In this document: in pieces, positions 15,075 to 23,935 of the stretch
Position numbering within the stretch: the stretch's first letter is position 1
How the letters are laid out: each line of letters begins with the position of its first letter
NCBI RefSeq assembly: GCF_001592085.1
Contig: NZ_BCWD01000002.1
Span: 62,001-126,000, forward strand
From: Levilactobacillus senmaizukei DSM 21775 = NBRC 103853
GTDB taxonomy: Bacteria > Bacillota > Bacilli > Lactobacillales > Lactobacillaceae
Direction: 5' to 3'
Length of the DNA stretch: 64,000 nt
The notes under the pieces: model-generated
Database searches by the model: none
What the model was told of the DNA's origin: nothing
The model's input: only the letters and a program-made list of their open reading frames with translations
Translations under genes and position numbers: made by a program

Positions 15075-16550
15075 ATGGCTAAATTTGAGTCAAATAACCA
15101 CCGGAATTTCCGAAATGATCGCCACGATCACAACGACCACCACTACAACAATCACCACCGGCCCCAGCAGGAGACACCCAGTGTCACGGTCGAAGAGGGC
15201 CAACGGTTCCCACTGACCATCAAGCGCATGGGTATTAATGGTGAAGGGATCGGTTACTATAAGCGCATGGCCGTCTTCATTCCCGGCGCTTTGACCGGCG
15301 AAGAAGTAGTCGCCGAGGTCACCAGCGTGGCCAAGCGCTTCCTACGCGCCAAGATTCACCGGATTCGTAAGACCAGCCCCCACCGGGTGGAACCCCGCGA
15401 TAGCTACGCCGATGAGGTTGGTGGCTTCGAACTGGAACATTTAGACTACCCTGAGCAATTAAAATTCAAACGTGACGTCGTGGCCCAATCGCTCGAACGC
15501 TACAAACCTTATGGCTACCAACACTACGACCTGCGGCCAACACTGGGCATGGATGACCCTTACGGCTACCGTAACAAGGCCCAATTCCAGGTTCGCAAGA
15601 ACGCCGAGGGCCAAGTGGAAGCCGGGCTCTACGCCGAACGTAGCCACGACCTGGTTGACCTACCAACCTGTTCCGTCCAAATGCCCGTTGTCATGACGGT
15701 CATGCGCGCCGTGGTTGGGATGTTACAAGATCTCGAGATTCCCATTTACGACGAAGAGGCGCACTCCGGCATCGTGAAGACCCTGGTCGTACGGGCCGCA
15801 GCTCACACCGACGATGTGCAATTGGTCTTCATCACCAACTCACAGAAGCTCCCCCGCAAACGCGACCTGTTAACCCGGATCGCCGATGAGTTACCCCAAG
15901 TCACGTCCGTAATGCAAAACATTAACCCGGGAGAAACGTCACTCATTTGGGGCGACGAAACTCGTCACCTGGCTGGGTCCGAAACGATTACCGAAAAGTT
16001 GGGCGACCTGTCATTTAAGCTCTCCGCCCGGGCTTTTCTCCAATTGAATCCGTACCAAGTGGAAGTCCTCTACGACGAAACGAAGAAGGCCCTGGATCTT
16101 CAACCGGGTGAAACGGTTGTCGATGCCTACGCCGGCATTGGGACGATTGGATTATCCCTCGCCGACACTGCCGAAGAAGTTCGGGGCATGGAAACCATCC
16201 CCGAGGCCGTCGAAGACGCCAACGCTAACGCCGAAGCCAACGGCATCACCAATGCCCACTACGAACTCGGTAGTGCCGAGGACCTCCTGCCTAAGTGGGT
16301 CATGGCCGGCTTTCATCCCGATGCGATCGTGGTCGATCCACCCCGCACCGGCCTGGATGAAACGTTGATGGATACCATCCTGGCGATCCGCCCAGCGAAG
16401 TTCGTCTACGTGTCCTGTAACCCCTCAACGTTGGCCAAAGATTTGGTCACGTTAGCCGAGGACTATCGGGTGGACTACATCCAATCCGTGGACATGATGC
16501 CACAAACGGCCCGTTGCGAAGCTGTCGTGAAACTTAGCCGTCGTCAATAG
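15075..16550 (+). CDS. rlmD: 23S rRNA (uracil-C5) methyltransferase, RlmD/RlmCD type
   Basis: A 491-residue SAM-dependent methyltransferase of the TrmA/RumA group. It has an unusual Asn/His-rich leader (1-32, many HNDHH-type repeats), a TRAM RNA-binding domain (about 38-97), and a catalytic domain with VVDAYAGIGTIGL (SAM motif), VVDPPRTGLD (421-430) and the nucleophile Cys448 in VSCNPSTL. In place of the four cysteines that hold an iron-sulfur cluster in E. coli RlmD it has DSYADEVGGFELEHLDY, so the cluster is absent. In Gram-positive bacteria one such enzyme can modify both U747 and U1939 of 23S rRNA. An AGGAG site precedes the ATG. Confidence 0.9.
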   Translation: MAKFESNNHRNFRNDRHDHNDHHYNNHHRPQQETPSVTVEEGQRFPLTIKRMGINGEGIGYYKRMAVFIPGALTGEEVVAEVTSVAKRFLRAKIHRIRKTSPHRVEPRDSYADEVGGFELEHLDYPEQLKFKRDVVAQSLERYKPYGYQHYDLRPTLGMDDPYGYRNKAQFQVRKNAEGQVEAGLYAERSHDLVDLPTCSVQMPVVMTVMRAVVGMLQDLEIPIYDEEAHSGIVKTLVVRAAAHTDDVQLVFITNSQKLPRKRDLLTRIADELPQVTSVMQNINPGETSLIWGDETRHLAGSETITEKLGDLSFKLSARAFLQLNPYQVEVLYDETKKALDLQPGETVVDAYAGIGTIGLSLADTAEEVRGMETIPEAVEDANANAEANGITNAHYELGSAEDLLPKWVMAGFHPDAIVVDPPRTGLDETLMDTILAIRPAKFVYVSCNPSTLAKDLVTLAEDYRVDYIQSVDMMPQTARCEAVVKLSRRQ

Positions 16551-16631
16551 ATTAATAGGCACTAACCGCTTTTCGTGTTAGACTTTTAATAACGAATATC
16601 GCAATGAATGATTAAGAAAGTTGGCAATGAC

Positions 16632-17072
16632 ATGCAAGATCCTTTCAAGGGCTTTAACGACGATGATCAAAACAATCAAAATGGTAACGGCCCGCAAGGA
16701 CTGCCACTACCGCCAAATTATGCCACCGTCGTCAATCCTGAGACGGGTAACATGCGGATCGCCAAGGTGGGGTTCTCGTGGACCATGTTCCTCTTCCCGC
16801 CATTTCCCACGATTTTCCGGGCAGACTGGTATAATCTGCTCTGTATTTTATTACTAGAAATCTCTGCTTCGATGATTATTATTATGTTGGTTCCCGCCAA
16901 TCAGTTGGCCAATTACCGCTCACTGATTGTGCCGCTCGCCCAGAGTATTCTGTGGGGGAGCATCTACAACATGATGTACTTCAAGCACCTGTTCAAGCTG
17001 GGCTTCATGCCGGCCGATGAACGGTCACGAGACTTGTTGGAACACGCCCACTACTGGACGCAACCAAAGTAA
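16632..17072 (+). CDS. Small membrane protein, DUF2628-like
   Basis: A 146-residue protein with an Asn/Asp-rich N-terminus (DPFKGFNDDDQNNQNGNG), a segment VGFSWTMFLFPPFPTIFRADW and two hydrophobic helices (about 70-92 and 97-118). The FSW-x-M-FLFP-x-F-P-x-FRADW pattern resembles DUF2628-type inner-membrane proteins. The start is uncertain: ATG at 16632 begins MQDPFKGF, and an in-frame ATG at 16608 adds eight residues; neither has a strong ribosome site. It follows rlmD by about 80 bp and ends at a terminator. Function unknown. Confidence 0.7.
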   Translation: MQDPFKGFNDDDQNNQNGNGPQGLPLPPNYATVVNPETGNMRIAKVGFSWTMFLFPPFPTIFRADWYNLLCILLLEISASMIIIMLVPANQLANYRSLIVPLAQSILWGSIYNMMYFKHLFKLGFMPADERSRDLLEHAHYWTQPK

Positions 17073-17079
17073 ACTGAGG

Positions 17080-17120
17080 AATCGCCAACCATGGGTTATA
17101 CCGGTGGTTGGCGATTTTTT
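17080..17120 (+). terminator. Rho-independent terminator
   Basis: AATCGCCAACCA pairs with TGGTTGGCGATT (12 bp), followed by TTTT, just after the membrane protein gene. The remaining gap to 17409 has a second hairpin (GGCCTGTC with GACAGGGC, about 17203-17235) and no gene. Confidence 0.88.
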
Positions 17121-17409
17121 GGCCTTAGCCGGTCAATTTGACCCTGGTCCTTACTCTTAGCATTGGTCTATTTGCGATGAGTTAATTTGGTCGTCAGTAA
17201 AACGGCCTGTCCTCCTTTTTCATGACAGGGCACCGCCTAACGAATGCGGCTCGAGCGCTTCGAAGTCAAGATGCACGGTCATCCCCTTTTATTCTGACAA
17301 TTTCTCCAAGCTTTCTTAAGTTATCCTATGATTCATCCTTTTTGAATTGTGGCGGTCCTTTTTTTCTGGTATCTTGGGGCTAATCGAACCGACTACAAAG
17401 GAGAATTGG

Positions 17410-18267
17410 ATGCAAACAACTCGACCCGACAGCCCGGTGAAACGCTTCTTTAAAGGCATCATTATCGCCCTGGGCTTCATACTACCCGGTGTCTCTGGCG
17501 GCGTACTGGCCGCTATTCTTGGCATTTACGAACGCCTACTCGGCTTCATGGCGCACTTCCGCCAAAACTTCAGACAAGACTTTTGGTATTTCGTCCCCGT
17601 CGGCCTCGGCGGCATTGTGGGGATTGCGCTCCTATCGGCTCCCTTGGAATACCTGTTGGCACACGCCCAGGTCATCGTTCTGTGGGGCTTTGCCGGCGCC
17701 ATTATTGGCACGCTACCGGCACTCATGCAGACTGCCAGTTCCCAGACCCCTCGTGATATCGCGGATGTGGTCTGGTTCGGCGCGACCTTCGTGATCAGTG
17801 CTGGACTCCTCTACTTTATGAGTGACCTCTTTGGCACCCTACCAGCCAACTTTATCGGCTTCACCGTGGCCGGCGCTCTGATTGCCCTCGGCGTCCTGGT
17901 GCCCGGCTTGAGTCCGTCTAACCTACTCTTAATCCTGGGGTTATTTACCCCCATGCTGACGGGCTTTAAGAACCTGGATCTGTTCGGCGTCTATCTGCCA
18001 ATCGCGATTGGCGGTTGCCTAGCCATGGCTATCTTTTCAAAAGGGATGGACTACCTGATTCACCGGTTCCATTCACGTGTGTATCATTTTATCCTGGGAA
18101 TCGTCACGGCCAGTACCATCTTGATTCTAGTACCCAACAGTCACGCCGCCGAAAGCATTTCGTATGCCGGTGCCAACTGGATGACCCTCATTTGGAGCGC
18201 GGTGGCCCTCATAATTGGGATTGCGTTGGGCTACTGGATGAGCCGGCTGGAAGAAAAGTATAAATAA
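17410..18267 (+). CDS. DUF368 (PopT-type) polyprenyl-phosphate transporter
   Basis: A 285-residue multi-spanning membrane protein with the DUF368 signatures FILPGVSGGVLAAILGIYERLL near the start and LVPGLSPSNLLLILGLF in the second half, an inverted-repeat layout of eight to ten helices. DUF368 proteins such as PopT have been shown to recycle undecaprenyl phosphate across the membrane for wall synthesis; the assignment here is by family. I start at 17410 because AAAGGAG lies seven bases upstream; the frame remains open further upstream without a ribosome site. A bidirectional terminator follows. Confidence 0.85.
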   Translation: MQTTRPDSPVKRFFKGIIIALGFILPGVSGGVLAAILGIYERLLGFMAHFRQNFRQDFWYFVPVGLGGIVGIALLSAPLEYLLAHAQVIVLWGFAGAIIGTLPALMQTASSQTPRDIADVVWFGATFVISAGLLYFMSDLFGTLPANFIGFTVAGALIALGVLVPGLSPSNLLLILGLFTPMLTGFKNLDLFGVYLPIAIGGCLAMAIFSKGMDYLIHRFHSRVYHFILGIVTASTILILVPNSHAAESISYAGANWMTLIWSAVALIIGIALGYWMSRLEEKYK

Positions 18268-18304
18268 CTGCGATACTTATTGCTAACTCCGTAAAAGAAA
18301 TTAA

Positions 18305-18347
18305 AAGTTCCGCAAAAACCGAAAAAGTTTTTGCGGAACTATTTTTA
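18305..18347. terminator. Bidirectional terminator between popT-like gene and glpK
   Basis: AGTTCCGCAAAAAC pairs with GTTTTTGCGGAACT around a short loop, with ATTTTTAT on the plus strand and TTTTAATTTC on the minus strand. Confidence 0.88.
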
Positions 18348-18365
18348 TACCGGCTAAAGAGCTGG

Positions 18366-19883
18366 CTAGTCTTGTTCAGGTTTGAAAGCGCGCGTCGCAT
18401 TCACGGCCTGTTTCCAACCGGCGTATAAGCGATCCCGCCGTTCCGGTGCCATGTCGGGTTCAAAGAGCCGACCGGCAGTCCGGATTTCTTTAACTTCATC
18501 AATACTTTGCCAGAAGCCCACTGCGAGCCCAGCCACAATGGCAGCACCCATGGCGGTCGTCTCCTCATCGGATGCCCGCAGAACCGGAATATCCAAGATG
18601 TCGGATTGGAATTGCATCAGGTAGCGGTTCCGTGAGGCACCACCATCGGCCATCAGGGTCGTGATATCGATCCCAGTGTCTTGGGTCATGGTATGCAGAA
18701 CGTCCTTGGTTTGGTAGGCAATCGACTGCAGGGTAGCCTTCACGAAATCATTGCGATTCGTACCACGAGTTAAGCCAAAGACTGCCCCCTTAGCATCGGC
18801 ATCCCAATAGGGCGCCCCCAACCCGTTAAAGGCGGGGACCACATAGACTTCGTCCTCGTTAGTCGAAGCCATAGCAGCCTGACGAGATTCAGGAACGTTA
18901 TTAATGATCTGCATGCTTTCATGGAGCCAAGCCAGTGCCGTACCGGCTACCAGAATCGACCCTTCAAGCGCATAGGTAATTTCACCATTTAAACCATAGG
19001 CAATTGTCGTTAACAAATTATTATTCGACGTCTGCGGCTCGTTCCCCGTGTTCATCATGACGAAGGCCCCGTCACCATACGTGTTCTTGACGGTTCCAGG
19101 TTTCAAAGCCAACTGTCCCAGTAACGCGGCGGATTGGTCACCGACAATCCCGGCGATCGGTACTTCCACTCCGTAGAATTGGAAGTTTTGGGTCACACCA
19201 TAGACTTCCGAACTCGATTTAACCTCAGGTAACATGGCGGCCGGAATGTTCAGCCAGCTTAAGATGTCGGCGTCCCACTTCAGGTCGTGAATATTGAAGA
19301 GCATGGTCCGGCTGGCGTTACTATAATCGGTCACGTGGACCTTCCCACCGGAGAGCTTCCAGGTGAGCCAACTATCTACGGTCCCAAACAGTAGCTCACC
19401 CTTTTCGGCGCGCTCTTGGGCGCCAGGAACCTGGTCCAAAATCCAGCGAACCTTGGTGGCACTGAAGTAGGCATCGACCACCAACCCAGTCTTGTCACGG
19501 ATGGCATCCGCATGCCCCGCCGTGATCAGGCCCTTGGCCAACTTAGTCGTTTGCTTACTTTGCCACCCAATGGCTGGATAAATGGGATCGCCAGTTACCT
19601 TGTCCCACACAATCGTGGTTTCCCGTTGGCTACTGATCCCGATCGCTTCAATATTTTCTGGATGAATCGAGGCGTCGATCAGGGCACTAGCGATGACGGA
19701 CAGCACACTATTCCAGATCTCATTAGCATCCGATTCGACCCAGCCCGCGTGTGGATAATATTGTGGAACTTCCTTGTATCCTTCAATGACCTTACGCCCC
19801 GTGTGGTCAAAGATTAATGCCCGCGTGCTCGACGTTCCTTGGTCAATTGCTAATATGTATTTTTCTGGTTCCTTGAGTGCCAT
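18366..19883 (-). CDS. glpK: Glycerol kinase
   Basis: A 505-residue FGGY-family kinase making glycerol-3-phosphate. The N-terminal phosphate motif is [17 protein letters not shown], the glycerol and ADP-binding region includes [14 protein letters not shown] and [14 protein letters not shown], and the C-terminal signature is [18 protein letters not shown]. The start at 19883 is preceded by GGAGGGAG; an upstream ATG has no such site. No glpF or glpO neighbours are present, so the kinase is expressed alone. A cre-like site upstream fits catabolite control. Confidence 0.93.
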   Translation of the reverse strand: MALKEPEKYILAIDQGTSSTRALIFDHTGRKVIEGYKEVPQYYPHAGWVESDANEIWNSVLSVIASALIDASIHPENIEAIGISSQRETTIVWDKVTGDPIYPAIGWQSKQTTKLAKGLITAGHADAIRDKTGLVVDAYFSATKVRWILDQVPGAQERAEKGELLFGTVDSWLTWKLSGGKVHVTDYSNASRTMLFNIHDLKWDADILSWLNIPAAMLPEVKSSSEVYGVTQNFQFYGVEVPIAGIVGDQSAALLGQLALKPGTVKNTYGDGAFVMMNTGNEPQTSNNNLLTTIAYGLNGEITYALEGSILVAGTALAWLHESMQIINNVPESRQAAMASTNEDEVYVVPAFNGLGAPYWDADAKGAVFGLTRGTNRNDFVKATLQSIAYQTKDVLHTMTQDTGIDITTLMADGGASRNRYLMQFQSDILDIPVLRASDEETTAMGAAIVAGLAVGFWQSIDEVKEIRTAGRLFEPDMAPERRDRLYAGWKQAVNATRAFKPEQD

Positions 19884-19916
19884 AAGTCTAACTCCCTCCA
19901 AATCCCAGCTTCTCCA

Positions 19917-19931
19917 GGGAAGCGGTTACAA
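19917..19931 (-). promoter_or_regulatory. cre-like CcpA site upstream of glpK
   Basis: On the minus strand TTGTAACCGCTTCCC matches the cre consensus WTGNAANCGNWNNCW at 14 of 15 positions and lies 34 bp above the glpK start codon. Confidence 0.65.
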
Positions 19932-20018
19932 ATTCACTGCGTACATCATAGCATGACCCTTGTGAAGAACGCCAGATTTTGCCTCAATCATTGCCGTGGC
20001 TTGTGAATTTCTTAAGGT

Positions 20019-20666
20019 TTAAACGGTCAGGCTTTGGCCCGCCAGAAAGGACGCGTCGAAGTCGGCCCGTGTCTTCACCTTTTTACCAAATTCATCAATC
20101 AAGGCATGAAATTCTTGGTAGTCGGTCAGCTCAAAGTCCAGTTGGGCCACGACCTGCTTCTGAAAGACCGGATAAGTTTTCGGCATTGCTGCCCCCAGCC
20201 AGCCAAACAAACGGCGAGCGTAGGTATCGACCATGAAAGCCCCGTGATCCAGCGTGTACATCAGAATGTAATCGGCCGTTTCGTTGCCAATTCCGGTGAT
20301 GGCCAAGAGATCGGCCCGCAAATCAGCCCCCTCGCGTTGACGGAGGGCCTCCAAGTCATCCCCATTCGCACCCAGCCATTCCGCCAGAGCTCGCACGGCC
20401 GCACCCTTACGGTGATAGAAGCCACTGGTACGAATCAAGTTTAACAGTTCGGCTTCCCCGAGCTGGCGAATCTTAGCGGGATCAAAACCCGTCTCCCGTT
20501 TCAAATTTAGCAGCGATGGCTCAACGTTACGCCAGTTGGTGTTTTGGACCAGAATGGCACCCAGCATAATTTCTACCGGCGTTTCGGCCCACGGTGTCCC
20601 CGGTCGCAGCCAGGGTTGGGGGCCCATTGCCCCAGCCATCGTGTGATAAAGTTCTTGGACGTTCAC
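20019..20666 (-). CDS. Endonuclease III-like DNA glycosylase (HhH-GPD)
   Basis: A 215-residue base-excision enzyme of the HhH-GPD superfamily. The helix-hairpin-helix is LLAITGIGNETADYILMY and the catalytic Asp follows in FMVDTYARRL. The early segment EIMLGAILVQNTNWRNV replaces the Nth-type VLSAQTTD. The Nth catalytic Lys and the four C-terminal iron-sulfur cysteines are missing, so it belongs to the cluster-free branch often annotated as an endonuclease III domain protein. The substrate lesion is unknown. Confidence 0.85.
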   Translation of the reverse strand: MNVQELYHTMAGAMGPQPWLRPGTPWAETPVEIMLGAILVQNTNWRNVEPSLLNLKRETGFDPAKIRQLGEAELLNLIRTSGFYHRKGAAVRALAEWLGANGDDLEALRQREGADLRADLLAITGIGNETADYILMYTLDHGAFMVDTYARRLFGWLGAAMPKTYPVFQKQVVAQLDFELTDYQEFHALIDEFGKKVKTRADFDASFLAGQSLTV

Positions 20667-20687
20667 AGGGGTTCCTCCTTTAAAATA

Positions 20688-20720
20688 AAAAATGATCAGC
20701 CGCGAGATTCGTGGCTGACC
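20688..20720 (-). terminator. Terminator after 82-residue protein gene
   Basis: TGATCAGCCGCGA pairs imperfectly with GGCTGACCA, and the minus-strand tail is ATTTTTTATTTT. Confidence 0.75.
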
Positions 20721-20738
20721 ACTTTCACTGTTCGCAAC

Positions 20739-20987
20739 TTAGTTTCGCTTGATGACCAAACGAATATCACTGTCGCCTGCAGGGTTTAATTCTTCTTGAT
20801 AGTCAAAGCCGGCGTCTTGGAAGTAAGCCTTGATTTCGTCATTGATCTCTTCCACTGGCCGAACGTCTTTGTCTTGGCGTGTCAATAAAAGCGTGTATTC
20901 CTTTGAATCCTCATCGACGTTTTCAAAGCTGTACAATACCGCTTCACTATTCAAAATCTCTTGAATCAACTGTCGTTCTGTCATCAT
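20739..20987 (-). CDS. Conserved-looking small acidic protein, 82 residues
   Basis: A short soluble protein, MMTERQLIQEILNSEAVL at the N-terminus, with alternating acidic and hydrophobic residues and the segment VEEINDEIKAYFQDAGFDYQ. I recognise no family. It has an AGGT ribosome site close to a double ATG and its own terminator, so it is a single-gene transcript. Size and composition suggest a regulatory or accessory protein, but no function can be assigned. Confidence 0.7.
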   Translation of the reverse strand: MMTERQLIQEILNSEAVLYSFENVDEDSKEYTLLLTRQDKDVRPVEEINDEIKAYFQDAGFDYQEELNPAGDSDIRLVIKRN

Positions 20988-21131
20988 GTTTACCTCGCTT
21001 AAATTTTATTCTACTACTCTACTATAGAGTTAATCCCCCGTTTTGTGAACTATTTCGTCAGGCAAGGGGTGACAAATTTACTGAGCCATGGTTATACTTA
21101 GTCCATTCAATGCTTGAAAGGAAGCGACGCC

Positions 21132-21857
21132 ATGCGTCCACGAATTGCTTTACCCGCCGATACTCTCGGCGAGGCCACCAATATTATTAACGAACGAAAT
21201 GCTGCCTTTGCCCCCCGGCCGGTGGTCGAAGCCATCGTTGCCGCCGGTGGCCTCCCCGTGATTTTGCCAACCGTTGACCCTGATTTAGTCGCCGACTACT
21301 TGCCCCTCTTCGATGGGGTCGCCTTTCTCGGCGGTGCCGATGTCGATCCCACCTTCTACCAAGAAGAACCCCACTTACAACTGGGCAAGACCGACCGTAA
21401 ACGGGATCTCTTCGAGATGGCGCTCCTAAAGGCCGCCATCGACAGCAACAAGGCCGTGCTGGGCATCTGCCGGGGGCTTCAATTGATCAATGTCACCCTA
21501 GGGGGAACGCTGTATCAAGACCTCGGTGAAAACCCCAGCGCCAAGATTAAGCATAGCCAAGCGGCCTTCGGCAACCAGGTCACCCATCACGTAACGGTGA
21601 CGGCTGGCAGTCACCTCGCCCAGATCACCGGTGAACGATTATTGGTTAATTCTCGCCATCATCAGGCCGCTAAGACAATCGCACTGGACCTAACTGTAAC
21701 CGCCCGGGCCGATGATCAGGTGGTTGAAGCCGTGGAATCCACCGCGAGTGACCAGATCCTGGCCGTTCAGTGGCATCCCGAAAACCTCTTTAAACACGAG
21801 GAAACGGCGATGGGCATTTTCACCAACCTGATCAAGCGAGCCGCCGACCGCACCTGA
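21132..21857 (+). CDS. Class I glutamine amidotransferase-like hydrolase (peptidase C26, PuuD-like)
   Basis: A 241-residue gamma-glutamyl hydrolase. The substrate-binding loop is FLGGADVDPTFYQEE, the nucleophile Cys is in VLGICRGLQLINVTLGGTLYQDL and the partner His and Glu are in VQWHPENLF. Family members cleave gamma-glutamyl-GABA or related conjugates; the specificity is not visible and no putrescine genes are adjacent. The start at 21132 has AAAGGAAG upstream. Confidence 0.88.
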   Translation: MRPRIALPADTLGEATNIINERNAAFAPRPVVEAIVAAGGLPVILPTVDPDLVADYLPLFDGVAFLGGADVDPTFYQEEPHLQLGKTDRKRDLFEMALLKAAIDSNKAVLGICRGLQLINVTLGGTLYQDLGENPSAKIKHSQAAFGNQVTHHVTVTAGSHLAQITGERLLVNSRHHQAAKTIALDLTVTARADDQVVEAVESTASDQILAVQWHPENLFKHEETAMGIFTNLIKRAADRT

Positions 21858-21933
21858 TTTTCAGAAAGACCTTTCATTGTGGGACCGGTTCCATTAAACT
21901 AGACACTAGACGAAATTAACGAGGTGAAATTAC

Positions 21934-22590
21934 GTGGCAAAAATGCAGGACTTTGGACAGCGAATGCGCTTTTTAGCATTCTCAATTTTTCTGAACTCCG
22001 CCGCTAACGCCCTCACGATTTCAACCAACCTTGGGAGTGCCGTTTGGACCGGGTCTTCCGTGAATCTGTCTAACTGGATTAACGTGCCCTTGGGAACGAC
22101 CCTCTTCGCTTACGGGATCGTCATTACCATCTTGAACCAAGTCTTACTTGGAACCTTTGACCGTCGGCGCTTCGTTTCCAACCTGCTTTACATCGTCCCA
22201 TTTAGTTATCTGGTCGAGTGGATCGGGTACTTCTGGAACTGGATTGGTGTCGGTCGGCTCAACCTGACCGGCCGCGTCATCGTCGACATCATTGGCCTCT
22301 TCGGGGTGGCCTTTGCCGTGTCAATCTACCAACGCTGCAATATCATCATGCATCCTAACGATGACTTGGCCTACATTCTCCGGTTTAAGTTCCTGCATGG
22401 ATCGGCCGTCATTGCCCAATGGGCCAGTTATGTGCCACCGCTCACCATTATTATCCTATCTTGGTACTTCACCGGTGAGCTCCACGCCATTGGCTTCGGG
22501 ACCATCTGGGCGTTAGTCACCCAAGGGATTATCATGGCCTGGGCCGACGTCCACGTTTTCCCCCGATTAAAACATCACGTTGACGTTTAA
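21934..22590 (+). CDS. YczE/YitT-type integral membrane protein
   Basis: A 218-residue membrane protein with five or six helices, beginning with a GTG that follows GAGGTG by seven bases. The pattern SAANALTISTNLGSAVWTGSSVNLS near the start and the late segment DDLAYILRFKFLHG resemble the YczE/YyaS family (DUF6198-like). No transported substrate is known. It stands 76 bp after the C26 hydrolase and may be co-transcribed with it. Confidence 0.8.
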   Translation: MAKMQDFGQRMRFLAFSIFLNSAANALTISTNLGSAVWTGSSVNLSNWINVPLGTTLFAYGIVITILNQVLLGTFDRRRFVSNLLYIVPFSYLVEWIGYFWNWIGVGRLNLTGRVIVDIIGLFGVAFAVSIYQRCNIIMHPNDDLAYILRFKFLHGSAVIAQWASYVPPLTIIILSWYFTGELHAIGFGTIWALVTQGIIMAWADVHVFPRLKHHVDV

Positions 22591-22597
22591 CTAAAAT

Positions 22598-22640
22598 AAC
22601 GACTGAGAATAATCACATCATCCTCAGCCGTTTTTGTTTA
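22598..22640 (+). terminator. Terminator after YczE-like gene
   Basis: CGACTGAG pairs with CCTCAGCCG across a 14-base loop and is followed by TTTTTG. It overlaps the end of the small minus-strand frame at 22613-22768. Confidence 0.7.
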
Positions 22641-22768
22641 CCATAATTTTTACGTCGTCCTTTGATCCATGAATAACCATCGAGCACGGTCGCCACCACA
22701 AGTTCAAAAATCGACATGATGTTGAGTAATTCGATGATTCCCGCTAGGAACTGACCGACTCGCTTCAT
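22613..22768 (-). CDS. Small membrane protein, 51 residues
   Basis: A short frame, MKRVGQFLAGIIELLNIMSI then FELVVATVLDGYSWIK and a basic tail (GRRKNYGKQKRLR). One hydrophobic helix with a charged C-terminus suggests a single-pass membrane peptide with the tail in the cytoplasm. AGAGGGGG lies seven bases before the ATG, which is the main support. It lies 60 bp after the alpha/beta hydrolase gene on the same strand. It resembles no family I know, and no paralogue is seen in the window. Confidence 0.55.
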   Translation of the reverse strand: MKRVGQFLAGIIELLNIMSIFELVVATVLDGYSWIKGRRKNYGKQKRLRMM

Positions 22769-22828
22769 CAAAATGCCCCCTCTGACCAAAAAGGACCGGT
22801 GCCGTTAGCAACCTGGTCCATAATGCGT

Positions 22829-23749
22829 TTAAGCCTCATCCAATTCGCCAGTCAAAACAAATTGGCGAATTCGGCGGAGGGTTCGTTTAGTCTCCGGTAA
22901 TTTCTCCCAGAGAATATAGTCATGGAGCATCGACTTCATTTCAAACGCTTGAACTTCGGTTCCGACCGCACCATTCAGATGTTGTAAGAGCCGCTTATCA
23001 TCGGCCGCCAGGAGTTCATTGGTGCCGTAATACAACTGGATGGGGCCCAACCCTTCAAAGTCACCATAGAGTGGGCTCACCAATGGGTCCGTGACCGGAT
23101 GATTCCCAGCATATTGAAATCCAATCCGCTTCAGCACGGCCAACGACAGGAATGGATCGGCCTTGGCGCCGCTCTTCAAATCGGGATTCATCATACTGAG
23201 GTCCGTCCACGGTGAGATCAAAATGGTCCCAGCCGGTAGTGGTTCTTGATGTTCCTTCAGCTGTTGGAGGAGCGTCAGCGCCAGTCCTCCGCCGGCTGAA
23301 TCACCCATTAGAAAGAACTGGTCATCCGGGTACTGCGCCCGCAAATAATCGTAGGCGTTCATGGCGAAGATGACCGTTTCGTTAACCGTCGCTTCCGGAA
23401 CTAATGGATAGTCGATGTAGGAGACCCGCAGATTGGCCTGGTCGACTAGATTCACCATGAGATCCCGGTGACGCTTGGTTCCCTGTAAGGTGTAGGCACC
23501 TCCGTGAAATAACAGGACGTGCTGTGTTAACGGCGCGCCCGAATCCACGGTTAGGATGCGACCATCGAAGACTTCTCGTTCTTTGGTCACCATATTATCA
23601 GGGAATTTTGCGGGCACGACTGCCCGATTCTTTCTGCTCGGTTGAGAAAAAGCCTGTTGCATCTGCTGTTTCAGCTGGCTATGCCGGGTTTTAAAAAGTA
23701 ACCATTTCCCTTGCAAACTCACGACGATCACCCTATCTTTTGCCTTCAT
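22829..23749 (-). CDS. Alpha/beta hydrolase, hormone-sensitive-lipase type
   Basis: A 306-residue esterase-like enzyme. The oxyanion-hole motif HGGAYTLQG follows LLF, the nucleophile Ser is in MGDSAGGGLAL, the Asp is in the region ADPFLSL or later, and the His lies in MLHDYILW. No signal peptide was found, but the first 20 residues are hydrophobic. The start at 23749 has GCAGAGAG four bases upstream and a TATACT -10-like hexamer just above; the frame extends further up only to a TTG without a ribosome site. Likely substrates are short-chain esters. Confidence 0.8.
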   Translation of the reverse strand: MKAKDRVIVVSLQGKWLLFKTRHSQLKQQMQQAFSQPSRKNRAVVPAKFPDNMVTKEREVFDGRILTVDSGAPLTQHVLLFHGGAYTLQGTKRHRDLMVNLVDQANLRVSYIDYPLVPEATVNETVIFAMNAYDYLRAQYPDDQFFLMGDSAGGGLALTLLQQLKEHQEPLPAGTILISPWTDLSMMNPDLKSGAKADPFLSLAVLKRIGFQYAGNHPVTDPLVSPLYGDFEGLGPIQLYYGTNELLAADDKRLLQHLNGAVGTEVQAFEMKSMLHDYILWEKLPETKRTLRRIRQFVLTGELDEA

Positions 23750-23935
23750 CAACTCTCTGCACTCATACAGCCAGTATACAGCGTTTCCCCGAAAAAGGCT
23801 CCCCAAGAATCAATTACTAGGCAAAATTTCCGAAAACCGTTAGAATGAAAAGGATGATAAACTATCGGGGATTTACTAGTTAACCGTCTAATTAAGCGGC
23901 TGAACGACCCGAATAACGAAAGGATGACTGAGTTA

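Noticed and set aside
18209-18400. Minus-strand frame continuing from the popT-like gene end into glpK
   Set aside because: It passes through a strong bidirectional terminator and has no ribosome site.
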